The notes under the pieces were generated by a model. That model was given only the letters and a program-made list of their open reading frames with translations. It made no database searches and had not been told where the DNA came from. From positions 1 to 64,000 of the forward strand of contig MCFE01000464.1 of the NCBI GenBank assembly GCA_002104905.1: DNA of 64,000 bases, read 5' to 3'. Position 1 is the stretch's first letter. Each line of letters begins with the position of its first letter. This document shows, in pieces, positions 48,700 to 61,314 of the stretch. This DNA comes from Basidiobolus meristosporus CBS 931.73. Lineage: Eukaryota > Basidiobolomycota > Basidiobolomycetes > Basidiobolales > Basidiobolaceae. The position numbers were made by a program, and so were the translations under genes.

Positions 48700-51600
48700 G
48701 TTTCTATGTACGTATTTGAGATCACCACGACCAATAAGTTATATAGAAGAATATTTGTGTTGCTATTAGACCGACTAGAGTACGTAAATGTGTAGAAGGA
48801 AGACAGCAAATAGTGGAGTCCTTGAAGGGGGTGTCAAAAGGTACGCAGTGCCGACTGTTTAGATAAGCTAGAAGTGGGAACAAATTCAAATGAAAGCTGC
48901 TTATTAAAGGTTTAGTGTTTAGATTCTTCCAAAATATGGAAACAGTACGGAGGCAGGGTACGTTCCCATATTTCTTCGGTACTACCATCTAAACCAATCG
49001 TGCATGTGCATACTGACAATCCCATTATAAACTAAACTAGTATAAGCAACGGTTTCGGATTCATTTGTTTTTTCCACACTACAATTAGCGACTTTGATGG
49101 TTGCCATTTCCTGAGCATAGCGTGGGTTGATGTGAGACAAACGGCTATTAAAATGGACGAAGCCACCAATGACTATTTAAAGCCGAGGGCATCTGATCCA
49201 ATCAGGGCCTCAGGTATTTCTGTTTGCTGTAGTAACAGCTCGTACTAGTTTCTAATCTGGCTTGTAATATTGAAATCGGGTCAGTTGAAAATCAACTGAT
49301 AATATGATAACATTAGCCATTATTCTACACCCTGTAGGAGGGCTGAGCACAGGGAATAGGTGGCACAGTTATGATAGACACTATTAACTGCAAGCGTTGT
49401 GTAAAATTGATGTTCATCTTAACAAGTTTGGCTACTCTTATTCCATTATTGAAATAGCGTATGCAATAATAACGAGCTAACGCATAATAAGGAAAGTGGT
49501 GGTAGATATAAACATAAATCCTGATTAGATATGGTTTGAAGCATGTGGGTAATCGGGTCCTGGCAATCGGGCTTGGCAGTCAGTCATTGGTACCAGCGAC
49601 TAGTGAAGGTGGTTTGGTGGTTGATCTAGAGATCGTGCTTTCGTTCAATCAAGAAATCAGGTCCCTCTGGTCCTGGGTCCATCCGAATGACATAAGCTGC
49701 TACGTATTTATGCAGTCGCCGTACTTGGGAGCCACATTCCCAAGTGCGTCACAAATCATTAAGCGAGGAAATCATCTGTGGACCAGGCACTGTTTGCAGT
49801 TAAGGATCTGGATGGTAGGAACCAATCCGTGCATATTGCCCAACCTCACGAGATACTTCATACGTATCCATATCTATTTTAATGCCATCATACCAGTCAA
49901 GTCTGATCAGTGTATACTACTGCGACTTGATTGGCTGATCCTCTAATAATGCCAACTACAATAGATTTCTTGACTATTGCATAATTGAATGCAATGCTGG
50001 AGTAATTGAGAGCAGCTAAGCAAGTCTGACCCCCATCCTAGTCGGAATGCGGGACACCTGCAGATGGCCTGCATAGAGAGCTTGTCCATGTATTGCTGAT
50101 CATGGATTAAGATGAAGTGGAGTGCAGTGATTCAAGGACCTCTATTTCAGGATATTCCTTTTGTGGGGACATCCCATTATGAACAAATGAACTGTACCAA
50201 GCCCAGGGTTGTCTGTCAACATAATGATTGAAATAAACTAACCCATTATAGTCTTGAGTCCCTCAGCCAAAATCAAGCAAGACAGTACAATCCATTGTGC
50301 ACTTAAGGGACTTTCAGCCACAACGCCTCCTCTAGTGTTCCCTAAGGAAAAATATTAAGAAAAGGCCAGCAGAATCCCGTCACAATATCAGCTGAATTCC
50401 AAGATTCTCTAAACTTACAACTCTCAATATCTCAGGGACTAGCCATTTGGCAGACAAGCAGACATATTTTCCAGGAGGAGACTAGGTCCACTAGCATTCA
50501 TACCGAATTTAGTGATCAGCTACTCACCACTTGCAACAAAAGTTGCAACTAAGCATTTGAAGGAAAAACACCAGCTGAATGCCGGCAAAATACCGTTAGA
50601 ATACCAGCAGAATACCAGCAAATAATCAGATGGATTCCAAGTTCGTGATAGACCGAATTAATAACTAATTGGCGTCTGTTTAGGAGAGTGTTACTAAATT
50701 ACCTGGGTTGTTTAATCTTTGGCGTTAGCTAATAAATTTCAACGGTTGGTTTGCTGCACAGTTGCCTGGTCTTTCCATCTCAAGGGTTGCCACCCACCCA
50801 ACCATCTAACCTGACACATCACAGATCAAGCTTGTGCCTTTCCCAGCTTTTACCAGGGGAGGGTGGCGCGAATAGTTCATCTGATGCCTGAAGCCATGAC
50901 GCAGGCCGCTTAAATCCGTACAGAAATTCTAGTCATCGCATAGAAGTATGTGCGAATTCCGCACAGAGTATTCGACCAAACAGGCGAATCCAACCATCAT
51001 ACGCCATATTCAGGCTCTCGCCAACCTTACTTGGCTCAGGCCTCAGACCAGTCCAACAGGACTTTCACCAGTTTGATTCTCTAGCCCCTTATACCGTTAC
51101 CTGAGTCAAGTCTCCATCCAGTTCTCTTTCAAACAAATACTCAAACATCTGCGATTACTAGTCTCAACTGGTTTGCTAATCTCGGGAAGGTCATGTGTTG
51201 GCATGCAAATCCGGATAATCAAAGAGATCTAGTTGAGGGCTGAAGTCCTTACACATGTATCAACAGTTTGGCTTCGGTGGTGATACCAGGATGGCTGATT
51301 TATCTATCTGAAAGGTGTTTGAGGTTGTTGAAACGTACATGCCAATCTTTGACCGTTTGATGGTGCGGGTATTCTCACCTTGTACTGTCTCCTTCAGGAA
51401 CAACATTTCACCAGATCCGATTTGTAAACGTTCAGTAGCACCTGATACTTCAACTCATCATCAACACTCGTATCTCTATCAAGGTCTTACATCGAAGCTT
51501 CGACGGATCTGAGTTCGAGACTTCCCAAGTTTGTGCCCCAAAAACACTGACCTTTCATACAAAACGTAGAGGTGCCCCAATCCAACACTGCTCAGTCCTG

Positions 51601-51731
51601 TAGTAGAGCATCCAGGCAAATTTGCCGGAAGTGAACATCCTCATTCGTATATAAGCAACTTGTCCACAATATCCGTTCTTTAACATTCGACTAAGACTTG
51701 AACCTAGATTGATCCTAGCCAGAGAGAGGGA

Positions 51732-51751
51732 GTGTGTGTGTGTGTGTGTGT
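51732..51751. repeat. (GT)10 microsatellite
   Basis: Ten perfect GT units directly after a short AG-rich run (51721-51731). Confidence 0.9.
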
Positions 51752-52702
51752 TAGCACGATGCTGGGATTAATTCCATCATTCCTCTATTAAGAAACTCAA
51801 TCCGTTCTGCGGGCATCTCAAATACACTTCAATATTGAACACCAACTACCCAAAATTATCAGACCAAAGCCCCATTTAGCCTAAGATAATCATCGTGGCT
51901 ACATGTTGCTCTTTTTGTGCGATGTTGTCCACTGACTGATTATGTACAAGGTGGGACTGATAGCTTCTGGTCATTCTTTTCATTCTAATCTAAAGTAGTG
52001 CAAGGAAAATCGACTGATGTATAACGCAGACATTCATTGTACTCGGGAAAATGGATGCTATCACAACAATATCCTATCTAATGTATTGCACCACTAAATT
52101 TGGACAGATTTAACACGGTGATCGTATGTTTACTTCTCCATATCTCACACCAATACTCAGTGTCGCTTTTGATCATTCCCATGGCAAAGGGAAAGCCACG
52201 ACGATGCAGAGCGTCGAAACCTACCGAACCTCCAAAGAAATCAACTACCATTGTGATAACCATGCATTATGGCAGGATCCATCCTCGCAAAGTGCTTGTT
52301 GATAGCCCGAACTCACAAATCAGCAGCATCGATGCGTGCTCGGGTGATTCATAGAGCCTCACGTTTGCTTTCATCCGGAGCTGGGGTTTAGCAACGTGAA
52401 GATTATCAGAAATCATTGTGGAGGGTTTGATGCTACCATCTCCCTCGGATCTAACAAGTCGATGAAAAATATTCCCAGGGATGGCACCCCTGATGCCTAA
52501 ACTCCCTTTGATTGTTCAATCGATGTCTGTGACCAATTGCGTTGGTTGCCCTCATGGAATAAATGTTGACTCCCACAATACTGATGGGTTTTCTCAATCG
52601 GTCCCTTGGAAGATGTGATTGCCTAAATCTGGCAGCTCCGTGATAATCTGTCGCAAGCACAAGTATGGATGCACAGGCACAAAGACTTGCTGCCCGCACC
52701 CC

Positions 52703-52906
52703 ATGGCCCGATTCCGCCTTTGGGCCTGTTTACTATACGTTCTCACCATTTTTGCGGTCAAAGACATCACCATCGCCTATGCTGGAGGGGGCAAGCCTAC
52801 ATGCTACAGTGTCAGCGGGCTCTACGCATGTATGGATGGACTGCATTCACCAAGTTTCTTGTTGCTCTTTCCTATTGTCAAGGTTACATCCATAGATGCT
52901 CGCTGA
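52703..52906 (+). CDS. Possible small secreted peptide
   Basis: ATG at 52703 opens 67 codons. The first ~30 residues look like a signal peptide ('LWACLLYVLTIFAVKDITIA'), followed by 'GGGKPTCYSVSGLYACMDG' with two cysteines. The end is hydrophobic and may instead be intronic sequence. There is no homologue I can name. Low support beyond the signal-peptide-like start. Confidence 0.3.
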   Translation: MARFRLWACLLYVLTIFAVKDITIAYAGGGKPTCYSVSGLYACMDGLHSPSFLLLFPIVKVTSIDAR

Positions 52907-53273
52907 TGAGTGGCTTGTTTGATTCTTGATGAAATCGGCAAAATATGTCTTTAACCAGTATATCTGTTGATTTGAGAGATATGAAGAGCTGCCATATTGT
53001 GATTCATTTTGGATAATAAAAGATGGGGTTTGACCTTTTGACTTTTTGCTCAATGCTACTGCTGTACAACGTATGACAATGAACGCTTCAGTATTGATCC
53101 TTGGTCGTTATGGAAGAGAAATCAAGATCTTCTAGGTGCCATTACATATTGCCCGTAATAGGCAGATGAGGATTTCGTTAAAAGGGGCCAAACGAGATAT
53201 CTATCGGAAGCTGAAGGTTCCTCGTCGAGTATTTCCCGGAGATTTTTCATCTCACAAAGCTTGTACAGGAAAC

Positions 53274-54695
53274 ATGGAGACCTTTCAGATTATTCTCATA
53301 GCTGTAGCAATCATTTGGAATGTTCACCTTGTTGTTTCTATGATTCTGCTTTGGCAGAGACGACATCTTGATACGGTTAGATATCGCTCGCCAGGCCTCA
53401 CATGCTTAAGTGCCATCGCCTCCATGGTCCTTATCACCATATACGTTGCCCTACTTCCCATGCAGAAATTCCCTTGTTTCCTCAATCTTTGGATCACCTC
53501 CATCGGCCAACCTCTTCTATACTTAACCATTTTAGCGCGAGCCTTCAGACTATTATTTTTCTACAAATTTAGCGAAGCGAGGCTGGCTGTAGCCCTAAAT
53601 AAACCGGAAAAACCCTCATATCGGCCGAAATCGATAATTCAAATCTTCTCCGGGAGTCGCAGGAAGAGCAATGGGTCGGCCTACGAGCTTCACGGCCTAA
53701 CGGAGTGTGCGGCTCCTTCGTCTAGTCCAAGCTCTATCGCCCAGGATATCCAGCAGCCGTTATGGGGGTACAGAGGAAACGACCTGAGTCACAACTGGTA
53801 TTACCGCCATCGGTATATGCTGTCCGCGCAGTTCATCACCACCGTAATCATTATCATCTTGATGTTCCACCTCTGCGTGGTGTTCGTCGTCCAGCTCCTA
53901 AGTACACGGTTCGCCTTCTATCCCAGAATTATCTCTGAGGATTGCATGCGCGGTTGGGAGTATTATCCGCATGATGTGTTCGCTTGTATCTATATTTTGA
54001 TCTTCTTCCCCTTCCTAATCTTCAAGCTGCTCTCGGTTAAGGATGCCTATGGGATTCGAATGGAGTTGGTCGCTACCTCGCTCATTTCCTGTCTTGGGTT
54101 TTTCATCTTTTTGCTCACACTGATCGTCGGTAAAGACACCAGCATCAACGAGCACGTTCCCAACAGCCTGTGGTGGGGGTTGCCGCTGATGGTGGTCAGT
54201 TTCTTCACCGTGACATATCCGTTGATCAAATCCATCCCCTATTCCTCGTTCTCTCATCGCCTGTCTTCCGAAACCGAGTACACCATGGAGGTGTTCGAGT
54301 CCCTTCTAAATAACCCCATCCAGTTCGAGAGCTTCAAACTCTTCACAGTGTCCGACTTCACCATAGAGAACACGTTATTCTACGAGCGATGCCGGAACAT
54401 TGCACTGAGTGCACGCGAATCGAATCTCAACGATAACGCTGATTTGGTGTCAGAGCTTCGAGAGATCTACAACACCTTCATCAAAAACACCGCGGAGTTC
54501 CAGGTAAATCTCGAGTCCGAAACCCGGAAAGCGTTATTGACCAAGGTCGAAAATGAACTATTCAGCCCGGATATGTACGTTCCGGCGGTAGAGGAAATCA
54601 AGCTGCTGATGTTTCGCAACACCTACTTACGCTATCTTACATATGCCAAGACTAGAAGGGTGGATTGGGAGGGGAGAACCGAGGGTTTTGTGTAG
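53274..54695 (+). CDS. Seven-transmembrane receptor-like protein with C-terminal RGS domain
   Basis: Single exon, 473 aa from the ATG at 53274 (AAACATGG context, directly before span 1). An in-frame ATG at 53166 would add 36 basic residues. Spans lie at about 4-27, 42-63, 70-97, 182-210, 235-255, 264-285 and 298-320, with a long cytosolic-like loop (101-178) between spans 3 and 4. The RGS domain covers ~338-455: 'MEVFESLLNNPIQFESFKLF', 'ENTLFYERCRNIA', and 'LRYLTYA' at the end. RGS domains accelerate GTP hydrolysis by G-alpha subunits; 7TM-RGS fusions suggest a receptor that limits its own signal. Ligand unknown. The gene is intronless, unlike its neighbours, and sits alone in a gene-poor region. 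Confidence 0.88.
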   Translation: METFQIILIAVAIIWNVHLVVSMILLWQRRHLDTVRYRSPGLTCLSAIASMVLITIYVALLPMQKFPCFLNLWITSIGQPLLYLTILARAFRLLFFYKFSEARLAVALNKPEKPSYRPKSIIQIFSGSRRKSNGSAYELHGLTECAAPSSSPSSIAQDIQQPLWGYRGNDLSHNWYYRHRYMLSAQFITTVIIIILMFHLCVVFVVQLLSTRFAFYPRIISEDCMRGWEYYPHDVFACIYILIFFPFLIFKLLSVKDAYGIRMELVATSLISCLGFFIFLLTLIVGKDTSINEHVPNSLWWGLPLMVVSFFTVTYPLIKSIPYSSFSHRLSSETEYTMEVFESLLNNPIQFESFKLFTVSDFTIENTLFYERCRNIALSARESNLNDNADLVSELREIYNTFIKNTAEFQVNLESETRKALLTKVENELFSPDMYVPAVEEIKLLMFRNTYLRYLTYAKTRRVDWEGRTEGFV

Positions 54696-55482
54696 ATACC
54701 ACTCGCTAACGAGATAAAATCCCATCGGTTTCATTCAACCTTTGGTACTTGGGCTACCTGATTGAGTAGCAACCCGACCTTCATGAAACATGCATCTTAG
54801 AGCTTCCTAACAATTTTGTGTCTTGGCCTGTAGGGCTTCTATTTCTATGTATTTCATAATTCTTAGTTTTCTTTGCCACTTCTGGCACTCCACCCCATAC
54901 ACACGTTTTCGTAACCTCTACTGTCAATTAAATCCTAGGGAATGAACCACTACGGCTGATTGGAGTAGGCATTGGTGAGATACTGGCGTCACTTGCATAG
55001 AATTCCACCTGACTGAACATTAGACTGGTTCCTTGAGGGGAACCCAGTGGGGAAAATTAGGTAGTTGTCTCGTGGTCACCATGGCTTTGGATATTCTATT
55101 TGCCGGGTGGTAATATGATTGAAGCCAAATTCACAATGCTCTTGGATAATCCAGTGGACATCACCACCAGCCCAACCGATTCCACTCCGTTCGCAATGAA
55201 TCTGGCCATTCCACTGTACCAATAAATGTGGGATATCCAGATACGTGATGCTTACCAAACCTAACCAGTAATGCTGACTGAAATATCCCCTCAAATAGTC
55301 TAATCTTGTGAATCTGAGGACCGTGGGTAGCTGTGGATTGGCTTGACGGCAATGTTATTAAATCACTGCTTGTTAACAAGTCGGCTAGCAGAGTTATGTC
55401 ATAGCCGATCGTGACGGTGTGTCCACCTCACCGCTTCCAAGCCTATTCCTGGGCTTGGCCAACGGTTTGAGCCACATTGGTC
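54696..55482. other. Intergenic
   Basis: About 790 bp. Minus frames at 55076-55379 have no recognisable content. Confidence 0.4.
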
Positions 55483-55489
55483 TATATAA
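55483..55489 (+). promoter_or_regulatory. TATA box of the cysteine-rich secreted protein gene
   Basis: TATATAA lies 31 bp before the ATG at 55520, so the mRNA would have an extremely short 5' UTR. Confidence 0.55.
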
Positions 55490-55519
55490 GCATTAAAGGA
55501 GGTTCGGCTTCCCCAAACC

Positions 55520-56029
55520 ATGCATTTCTTTTCTCTCCTTGCCACATGTTTGATAGCAGCCAAAGCTGTCTTTGGTTGCGGATGTTACGGACCCAACTCA
55601 TGCTCACTTACAACCAACCAAATGTGCAACAGAGGCCTTCCAACGAGCAATCCAGACTGTCAATGTGACTGCTGTCCCCCCTGTAATACTTGCGATCAGC
55701 TCCTCAGTGGATGCCACGCTAAGCTACTAAATTATACTGATATATATTTCGAGTCCCCAATTAGTTCGCTTCATCTGGACTCACCCATCCCCGTGACATA
55801 TCTGAAATCCAGGCGAGATATGAAGGGATTTTATTTCGGTGAGGCATGCGTAACCCCCACTCTTCCCAAAGGATTAACCATCCAACTGGCAAACCAATCC
55901 GACCCACTATCGGAGTACGCGTTAATGGGCACTCCTACAGAATTATCGGGACTGGCGAACTATACGGTTATCTTGCGCGGGTCAGTGAATACCCTGGCCG
56001 CCACACACTTCGAGCTCCAAGTAGCTTAG
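55520..56029 (+). CDS. Small secreted cysteine-rich protein with a He_PIG-like domain
   Basis: Single exon, 169 aa. The signal peptide is ~1-18 ('FFSLLATCLIAAKAVFG'). A compact cysteine module follows with Cys at 20, 22, 28, 36, 47, 49, 51, 52, 55, 58 and 65. From ~75 to the end comes a beta-rich segment with 'LPKGLTIQLANQSDPLSEYA' and 'LMGTPTELSGLANYTVILRG'. That is the L-P-x-G-L...G-T-P pattern of putative immunoglobulin (He_PIG) domains of cell-surface proteins. N-glycosylation sequons (NYT, NQS) are present. Extracellular; it could be a wall or adhesion protein, or an effector. Role is inferred from architecture only. Confidence 0.75.
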   Translation: MHFFSLLATCLIAAKAVFGCGCYGPNSCSLTTNQMCNRGLPTSNPDCQCDCCPPCNTCDQLLSGCHAKLLNYTDIYFESPISSLHLDSPIPVTYLKSRRDMKGFYFGEACVTPTLPKGLTIQLANQSDPLSEYALMGTPTELSGLANYTVILRGSVNTLAATHFELQVA

Positions 56030-57499
56030 CATCTATTCCAGAATCACACCCGATACCCCCAATGTATGTTCCCCAAATATCTCCCAATTTTATATAAAGC
56101 CCCAGTCAGAAAAAGTTCCCTCGTATCCAATGTAGCAGCCATCTTCCAACCAGGCTGAAACTCCCTGAGCTGAAGGCCAGTGATTTCTGAACAGGAGCGA
56201 TTGATAGGGAAGGGTCAGATGAATTGAAAGGCGCAGACCTATGTCCATATCACAGAAAGAATCCCGGGCTTTGCTTCCGGAGACCCTCCATGGAAAGATC
56301 GCCATTAATAGCCCCGCACTGCATTCCTGCACTGGCCGCACGGAGGAGGTGGCAACATGTTTGAAGATCCTCAATTCCAAAATCGGGTGCATGACCCTGA
56401 GACACAGTTCCCATTTCGCCTGTATATAACATTCCTGCTTGGCTGTTGCAACCATTCAATCATTTTGAGGTCAAGAAAGCTAGCTCCCTCACATAAGGTC
56501 AGATTAAACAGTTTGGTGAGGTCAAGTGGCATGTGATCTAGGTTTCAGATTATGACCACAGCAGTATTGGTGTTTCCATCTAATAACCCGACTGTACTGA
56601 GTCAACATTTATGTCATCCATCCATTTTCCCAGTCACGGCGCCAACCACTTCATAGAACTTCCTCATTGGAACCCTGCTTAGCCACAGACTCACGGAATC
56701 AGGCATACACACTGTGGAGCATTGATGGTTAACTTCTCGGAAGCTTAAACCTCCCCAATGGAGGGGACATCCATCCAAGCGAGTCTGCGAGACACATGGA
56801 CAAGTTACTTGAGCTCATACCCACCAAGCTTGGGCGCTGAGAGATGCTGGGTTTCATATCCAGAGACGAATGATCGCATTGTTAACTGGGCGATTGATCA
56901 TGTCGCATTGAGCTCCGCCTGCTTGGCCTGGACCACTCAATCGATTGATTCATGCCATGAGCTTACAGATAGTCCATTGACTGGATCATTCCAGAAAGGT
57001 TCCCAGTGACCAGACTATTGCGAGCATGAATGTGTATTTGGTATACAGATATTCAGGTATACATCTATTTTTACAGCACGATAATGTGTCTCTGCCACAT
57101 TTACATGGTATATGCAACTCGAATTCTTGGATGTAACTGCTTGGCTTGGAGTGAAGCGCACGAACCAGGCGAGTATCGCACTAAGCAGCAACACTTCAAT
57201 GATACGGATTTGTACCGTATTTTCACCCGGCTCATTAACATATAGTGCTATTTATCTTGCACTAAAGATAATCGAGCTGTTTGTGACTGAGGCCAAATAC
57301 ATCCGACCAAATGGATTTGCCCAGTCTCTTTCTCCTGCGCGCAAGAATGTATGGGTGCAAATTCTGGCAAATGCTAATACCAGAAAGCCGTGATTCAAAA
57401 GATTGGTTGGCACATGCTTACTCTCTGGACTAATCAATGCGCTGCTATCAAAGTGTAATCCTATCAAAGTTAAGCAATACAGAATCAATGCTGAATCGC
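56030..57499. other. Intergenic, transition to repeat DNA
   Basis: An 83-codon ATG frame at 56758-57009 and several minus frames match nothing known. CpG dinucleotides are still common here, unlike the next 6 kb. Confidence 0.4.
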
Positions 57500-57839
57500 T
57501 ATATTCCATGGCTCGACAATAACATTGATGGTGGAGACAGGCTATACTTGGCTCTCTTAATACTGGCTTTTGGCTGATGCGGTTTTGGCAATCTGGTGGA
57601 CCTGGACATTGGTATAAAAGGTGACTTTGGTTTGGAAGTATTTGCTATCTTGACTTCAGGCTTAACCCCGTCTACATCTGCATTGATTGGCTTTTGCCTC
57701 TTTTTCAAACTCCTTAACCAGTGACTCCTCTGGTGCTCATACTTTTGCTGAAGGTTAATTAGGATGTTTCTATCTGAAATCCAGACATTCCTTAACTCTA
57801 GTTTGTGCTAACCTATATAATTCACTGTACCCTACTTTA

Positions 57840-58215
57840 AGTTCATTCCAATCCCACACTCCAACAATAACTCCGTTAAGATCTGCCATTCAATGAGTGC
57901 TTCAACCTAATATCCTTCCCCTCTCCCCTTAGTAAGAACCCAACAGGTTTATATTGTTGTTTACGTACCTATTTTCATATATCCTGGGCTTCTGCCAGCA
58001 CAGCCAAGCTCAGTACTTCATCTGCCAGCTTTGCAATAGATCTCCAAAATATTCAGGTGCTTTCTCTTTGACACTGCTTAGGAAGAAAATCAGTATTAAC
58101 TTGATGCACTTACTACTGTTCCAAAATCCCCCATTGGCATTTTGATAAATGTTGTGCTTTTCAATGTTGCTACCTGATTCACTAGCTGGATCACCACTGT
58201 GTGTTGTATCCAAGA
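57840..58215 (-). repeat. Repeat family R1, copy 1 (degraded coding remnant)
   Basis: Aligns by eye with 62812-63188 at a constant offset of about 4,972 bp. Read on the minus strand, it encodes a degraded version of the same peptide: 'GGFWNSSKCIKLILIFFLSS' here against 'VEFWNINRHTKRLQHFSKSS' there. Stops interrupt it. The element type is unknown. Confidence 0.55.
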
Positions 58216-59311
58216 GAAAAGTGTAATAATACTCTTGAATGGTTTAACTGAACTAAAGGGACAGTTAAATGCAGAATCTTGAAATTGTCAGAGAGTGGAG
58301 GAAATATTAGCAGAGAGTTTCTGGTCTAATATTGGTTTTGTATATAGCTGGGCTTGGCTATAAGGGCAACAGAGTTGGTTTGCTATGCAGGCTAGGCTTG
58401 GTATTCTTGAGAGTGCTAGATATACTAGGCTTGGGTGGAAACTAGAGCAGAATTGTTGAATTCTTGATTTTGCTGAGACACAATCTTAATTTTGCTGAGA
58501 CAAACACCAAACCAAAAGGTTCAGTAAACCTTATATATACTTTCTGATCAAGTGGACTTGGTAAGCATTGAGAGACTGGTTTAATTGAGATCAATTTAGG
58601 TGCTATTAGGTGCATAAGATAAAGGAGAATTGCATTAGCAATCAGATGATGTTTTGGCAACTACTAAGTGGTTGGATAGACATCAGATGACTAATTGTAT
58701 AGGAAGGCTTAGTAGATAAGTTGATAGCCCAATGGTCACCTGAAAATTGTTCTGGTGTGACAGCTAGAAATAGACTAAGAGGTGGGATAAAATAAACCAT
58801 AACTGGGATTAGTTGTGTTTGGGTTAGAGAAAATCAGTTAGGGTACTGGATTTTCTAATGTAGTAAAATTTGCCAAGTTTCTAAATGTTGGTTTACAATA
58901 CTATGTCTACAACAGAGGAGATGGAAGCTGTGGTAAAAGCAACAAAGATATCCCAATGCCCATTGAATTCACTGAAGTACCATTTTTCTACCTGTACTTC
59001 AAGCTCATTCTGAAAATAGATGGGGTCAAGTAAGCAATACTTTCCAAATATTTTAGATTTCAGATTGTTTATGGTCCAGCATATAAATTCTTCCAAAGTC
59101 TAGCTTTTATTTAGTACTTCTCTGCCTCTGCCTTTGGTGGACTTTGTTTTGTTTCCCTACCCCTTTACTAGTACCAGAACAATCACTGCTATAATGACCA
59201 GGTGCCACTTGTTGCATGCATGTTCCTTGATTCACACTGTAGCAATGCTTCTGTCTCAGCCTGCACTTCCCTAGCCTACTTAACTCTTGCTACTTGATTT
59301 AGCTACTAAAG

Positions 59312-60308
59312 ATAATTTGGTCCCCCAAGTAGATCCAATCTAGACCAGCTGTGAGATCCCACAATAAGGATGTAATAATGTCAACAGCTTGAAATTCTTG
59401 ACCCTCTTCACAGTGATATGGTGGAACTGTTATGGTGTTTTCCTTTTTGACCACAAAATATAGTAATAAACCTGTAGTGTTTTATGGTCTTATTGAAGGG
59501 CTTGCATAGTATTGAGGTGGTCCTAATGTGGTCTGCACTTAACTGAGCAGACCTAACCATTCATTACATAAGGTTGCCCAATAAGGTAATAAGCTTAATG
59601 GTGTTTTGGCAGCTTTCATGTGGACCTCAGTGGGCACCATTGTGGTAGTATTGCAGACTGCAGCTAGTCCTGTATAATGGTACCATTCCAAGTTACCCAA
59701 CAGTAATTCATTTTCTACCTCCCCTTATGCCATTTGTATATTTGCTGTGAACTCACCCCCTTTAGTTAGCTTACCCATTACTACCATAGGTAGTCCACAC
59801 ACCCTATGAAAAATAATTTGGTCCCACAGGTGGATCCAATCTGGACCAACTACTGAGATCCCACAATGAGGCCATCATAATGCTGGCAGCTTAGAATTAT
59901 TGACCCTCCTTACAATCTTATGATGGGAATGAGACAGTGTTTTGCTGAGTCTACTGCTTAACAGAAAAATACTCAATGGTGTTAAATAGTCCTTTGACAG
60001 GATTTTGATGGCATTCTTACAGTTCTATAGCAGCCTACACTTATTTGAGCAGACCCAACTGGCCAGTATATCTAATTGCCCTATAAAGAAAAACTTGATA
60101 GTATTGTATTAGCCTTGATGCAGACATCTGTTGGCATCATAATGGCAGTATGGCAGTGTACAGCTAGTACTGTATAACACTAGCATACCAATTTACCAAA
60201 TGGTGTTTCCTTTTGCTACCTCCCCTTGAGCCATTCATTTTTACTATTGTGGAATCACCCCAGCTTATATGTTTACCCACTACTACTATGGGTATTCCAC
60301 ATATAGTT
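59312..60308 (+). repeat. Tandem duplication, unit ~501 bp
   Basis: The word ATAATTTGGTCCC...GATCCAATCT...GAGATCCCACAAT starts unit 1 at 59312 and recurs at 59813. Both units also share CAGCTAGT.CTGTATAA near their ends and finish with TTACCCA.TACTAC. Divergence is considerable, so the duplication is old. Confidence 0.6.
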
Positions 60309-61314
60309 TAAATCAAAAGAAGACTATAACCTCCTGCTTACTAACCTTGACATATGAGCACACCAACTTCAATTGATACACTTCTATCACCTCAACTCTA
60401 TGGCTTTTCAGTGTGATACTTGCAAAATTGCCATATACCTTGTATTGCAGGTAACATATACATCTTGCAAACACATGCTTGGTAGCTGCCACATATGTCA
60501 TGAACACCTCTTGAATATCTACAAAGACCTTTTGGTACTTAGACACAATATTCTTTCTCCAAGCTGAGCTCTAGTTCCCCCTATAGGTACACTCTGGTTC
60601 TTATTTGTATGAATTCTGTATTGGATTAGGTAGTAACCAGCTTGTACCCTGGAGAAACCCAGCATACTTTGGTAAAGTTGTCCTAATAGGAATTAGTTGC
60701 TTGTAGTGTCCAACCCAACCTTGCATTACTTGATTGATTACCCATACATTAGGGCTGCTTAGCTTCTTAATGGCAAAGGTATAGATGTGTCCATGTGCAC
60801 ATCACTCCTCAGTATCTTCCAACTCTTCCTGATTGTCCTCCATGTGCCAACTCATCACATCTGTAACAGACTTGAAGGTATATTTATGATGAGATTGGGA
60901 TATGGAGGTACTTTCAACTTGTTTGCCTTCCTATTTCCCCTTACATCAGCTTCATAGGAAACTCCCAAAATGTGAAGCAAGGTCCAGTATTCTCAACACA
61001 CAGAGCAAGCTGGAGTAGAGAATAGATGCAGTAGTGGAATAGATCTACACATTCAGCTTTAGTTTGTAGTATAGCTGCTAAATCCCAACACAAACTCCTT
61101 GCATAAAAGCTGTAGATGCATCAGGTTGGCAATGGTGATCTGCTTCTGGATTAATGTTCCTAAATTGCCAACATACAACTACAAATATTTCTAATACACT
61201 ATGAGTAGATATTGCTTCAGAATGCCACTTGAATATACACAAATCCAGTACATGCAGTCCTTGCATTTGTATTGCTGTATATCAGTATGAATATTGATTG
61301 GAGCTTGTGAGAAA

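Larger units (their letters stand above)
48700..53273. other. 4.6-kb gene-poor interval
   Basis: No exon chain was recognised. A 136-codon frame at 49536-49946 begins with TTG and matches nothing. Around 50577-50625 the sequence repeats 'AATACCAGCAGAATACCAGC'. A (GT)10 microsatellite and a possible small secreted peptide are listed separately. Confidence 0.45.

Noticed and set aside
41640-55262. Weak similarity between minus-strand stretches near 41.7 kb and 55.2 kb (GGTAAGCA.CA, ATTGCGAAC, TGGTGGTG)
   Set aside because: Shared words are short and spacing is inconsistent; below what I would call a repeat by eye.
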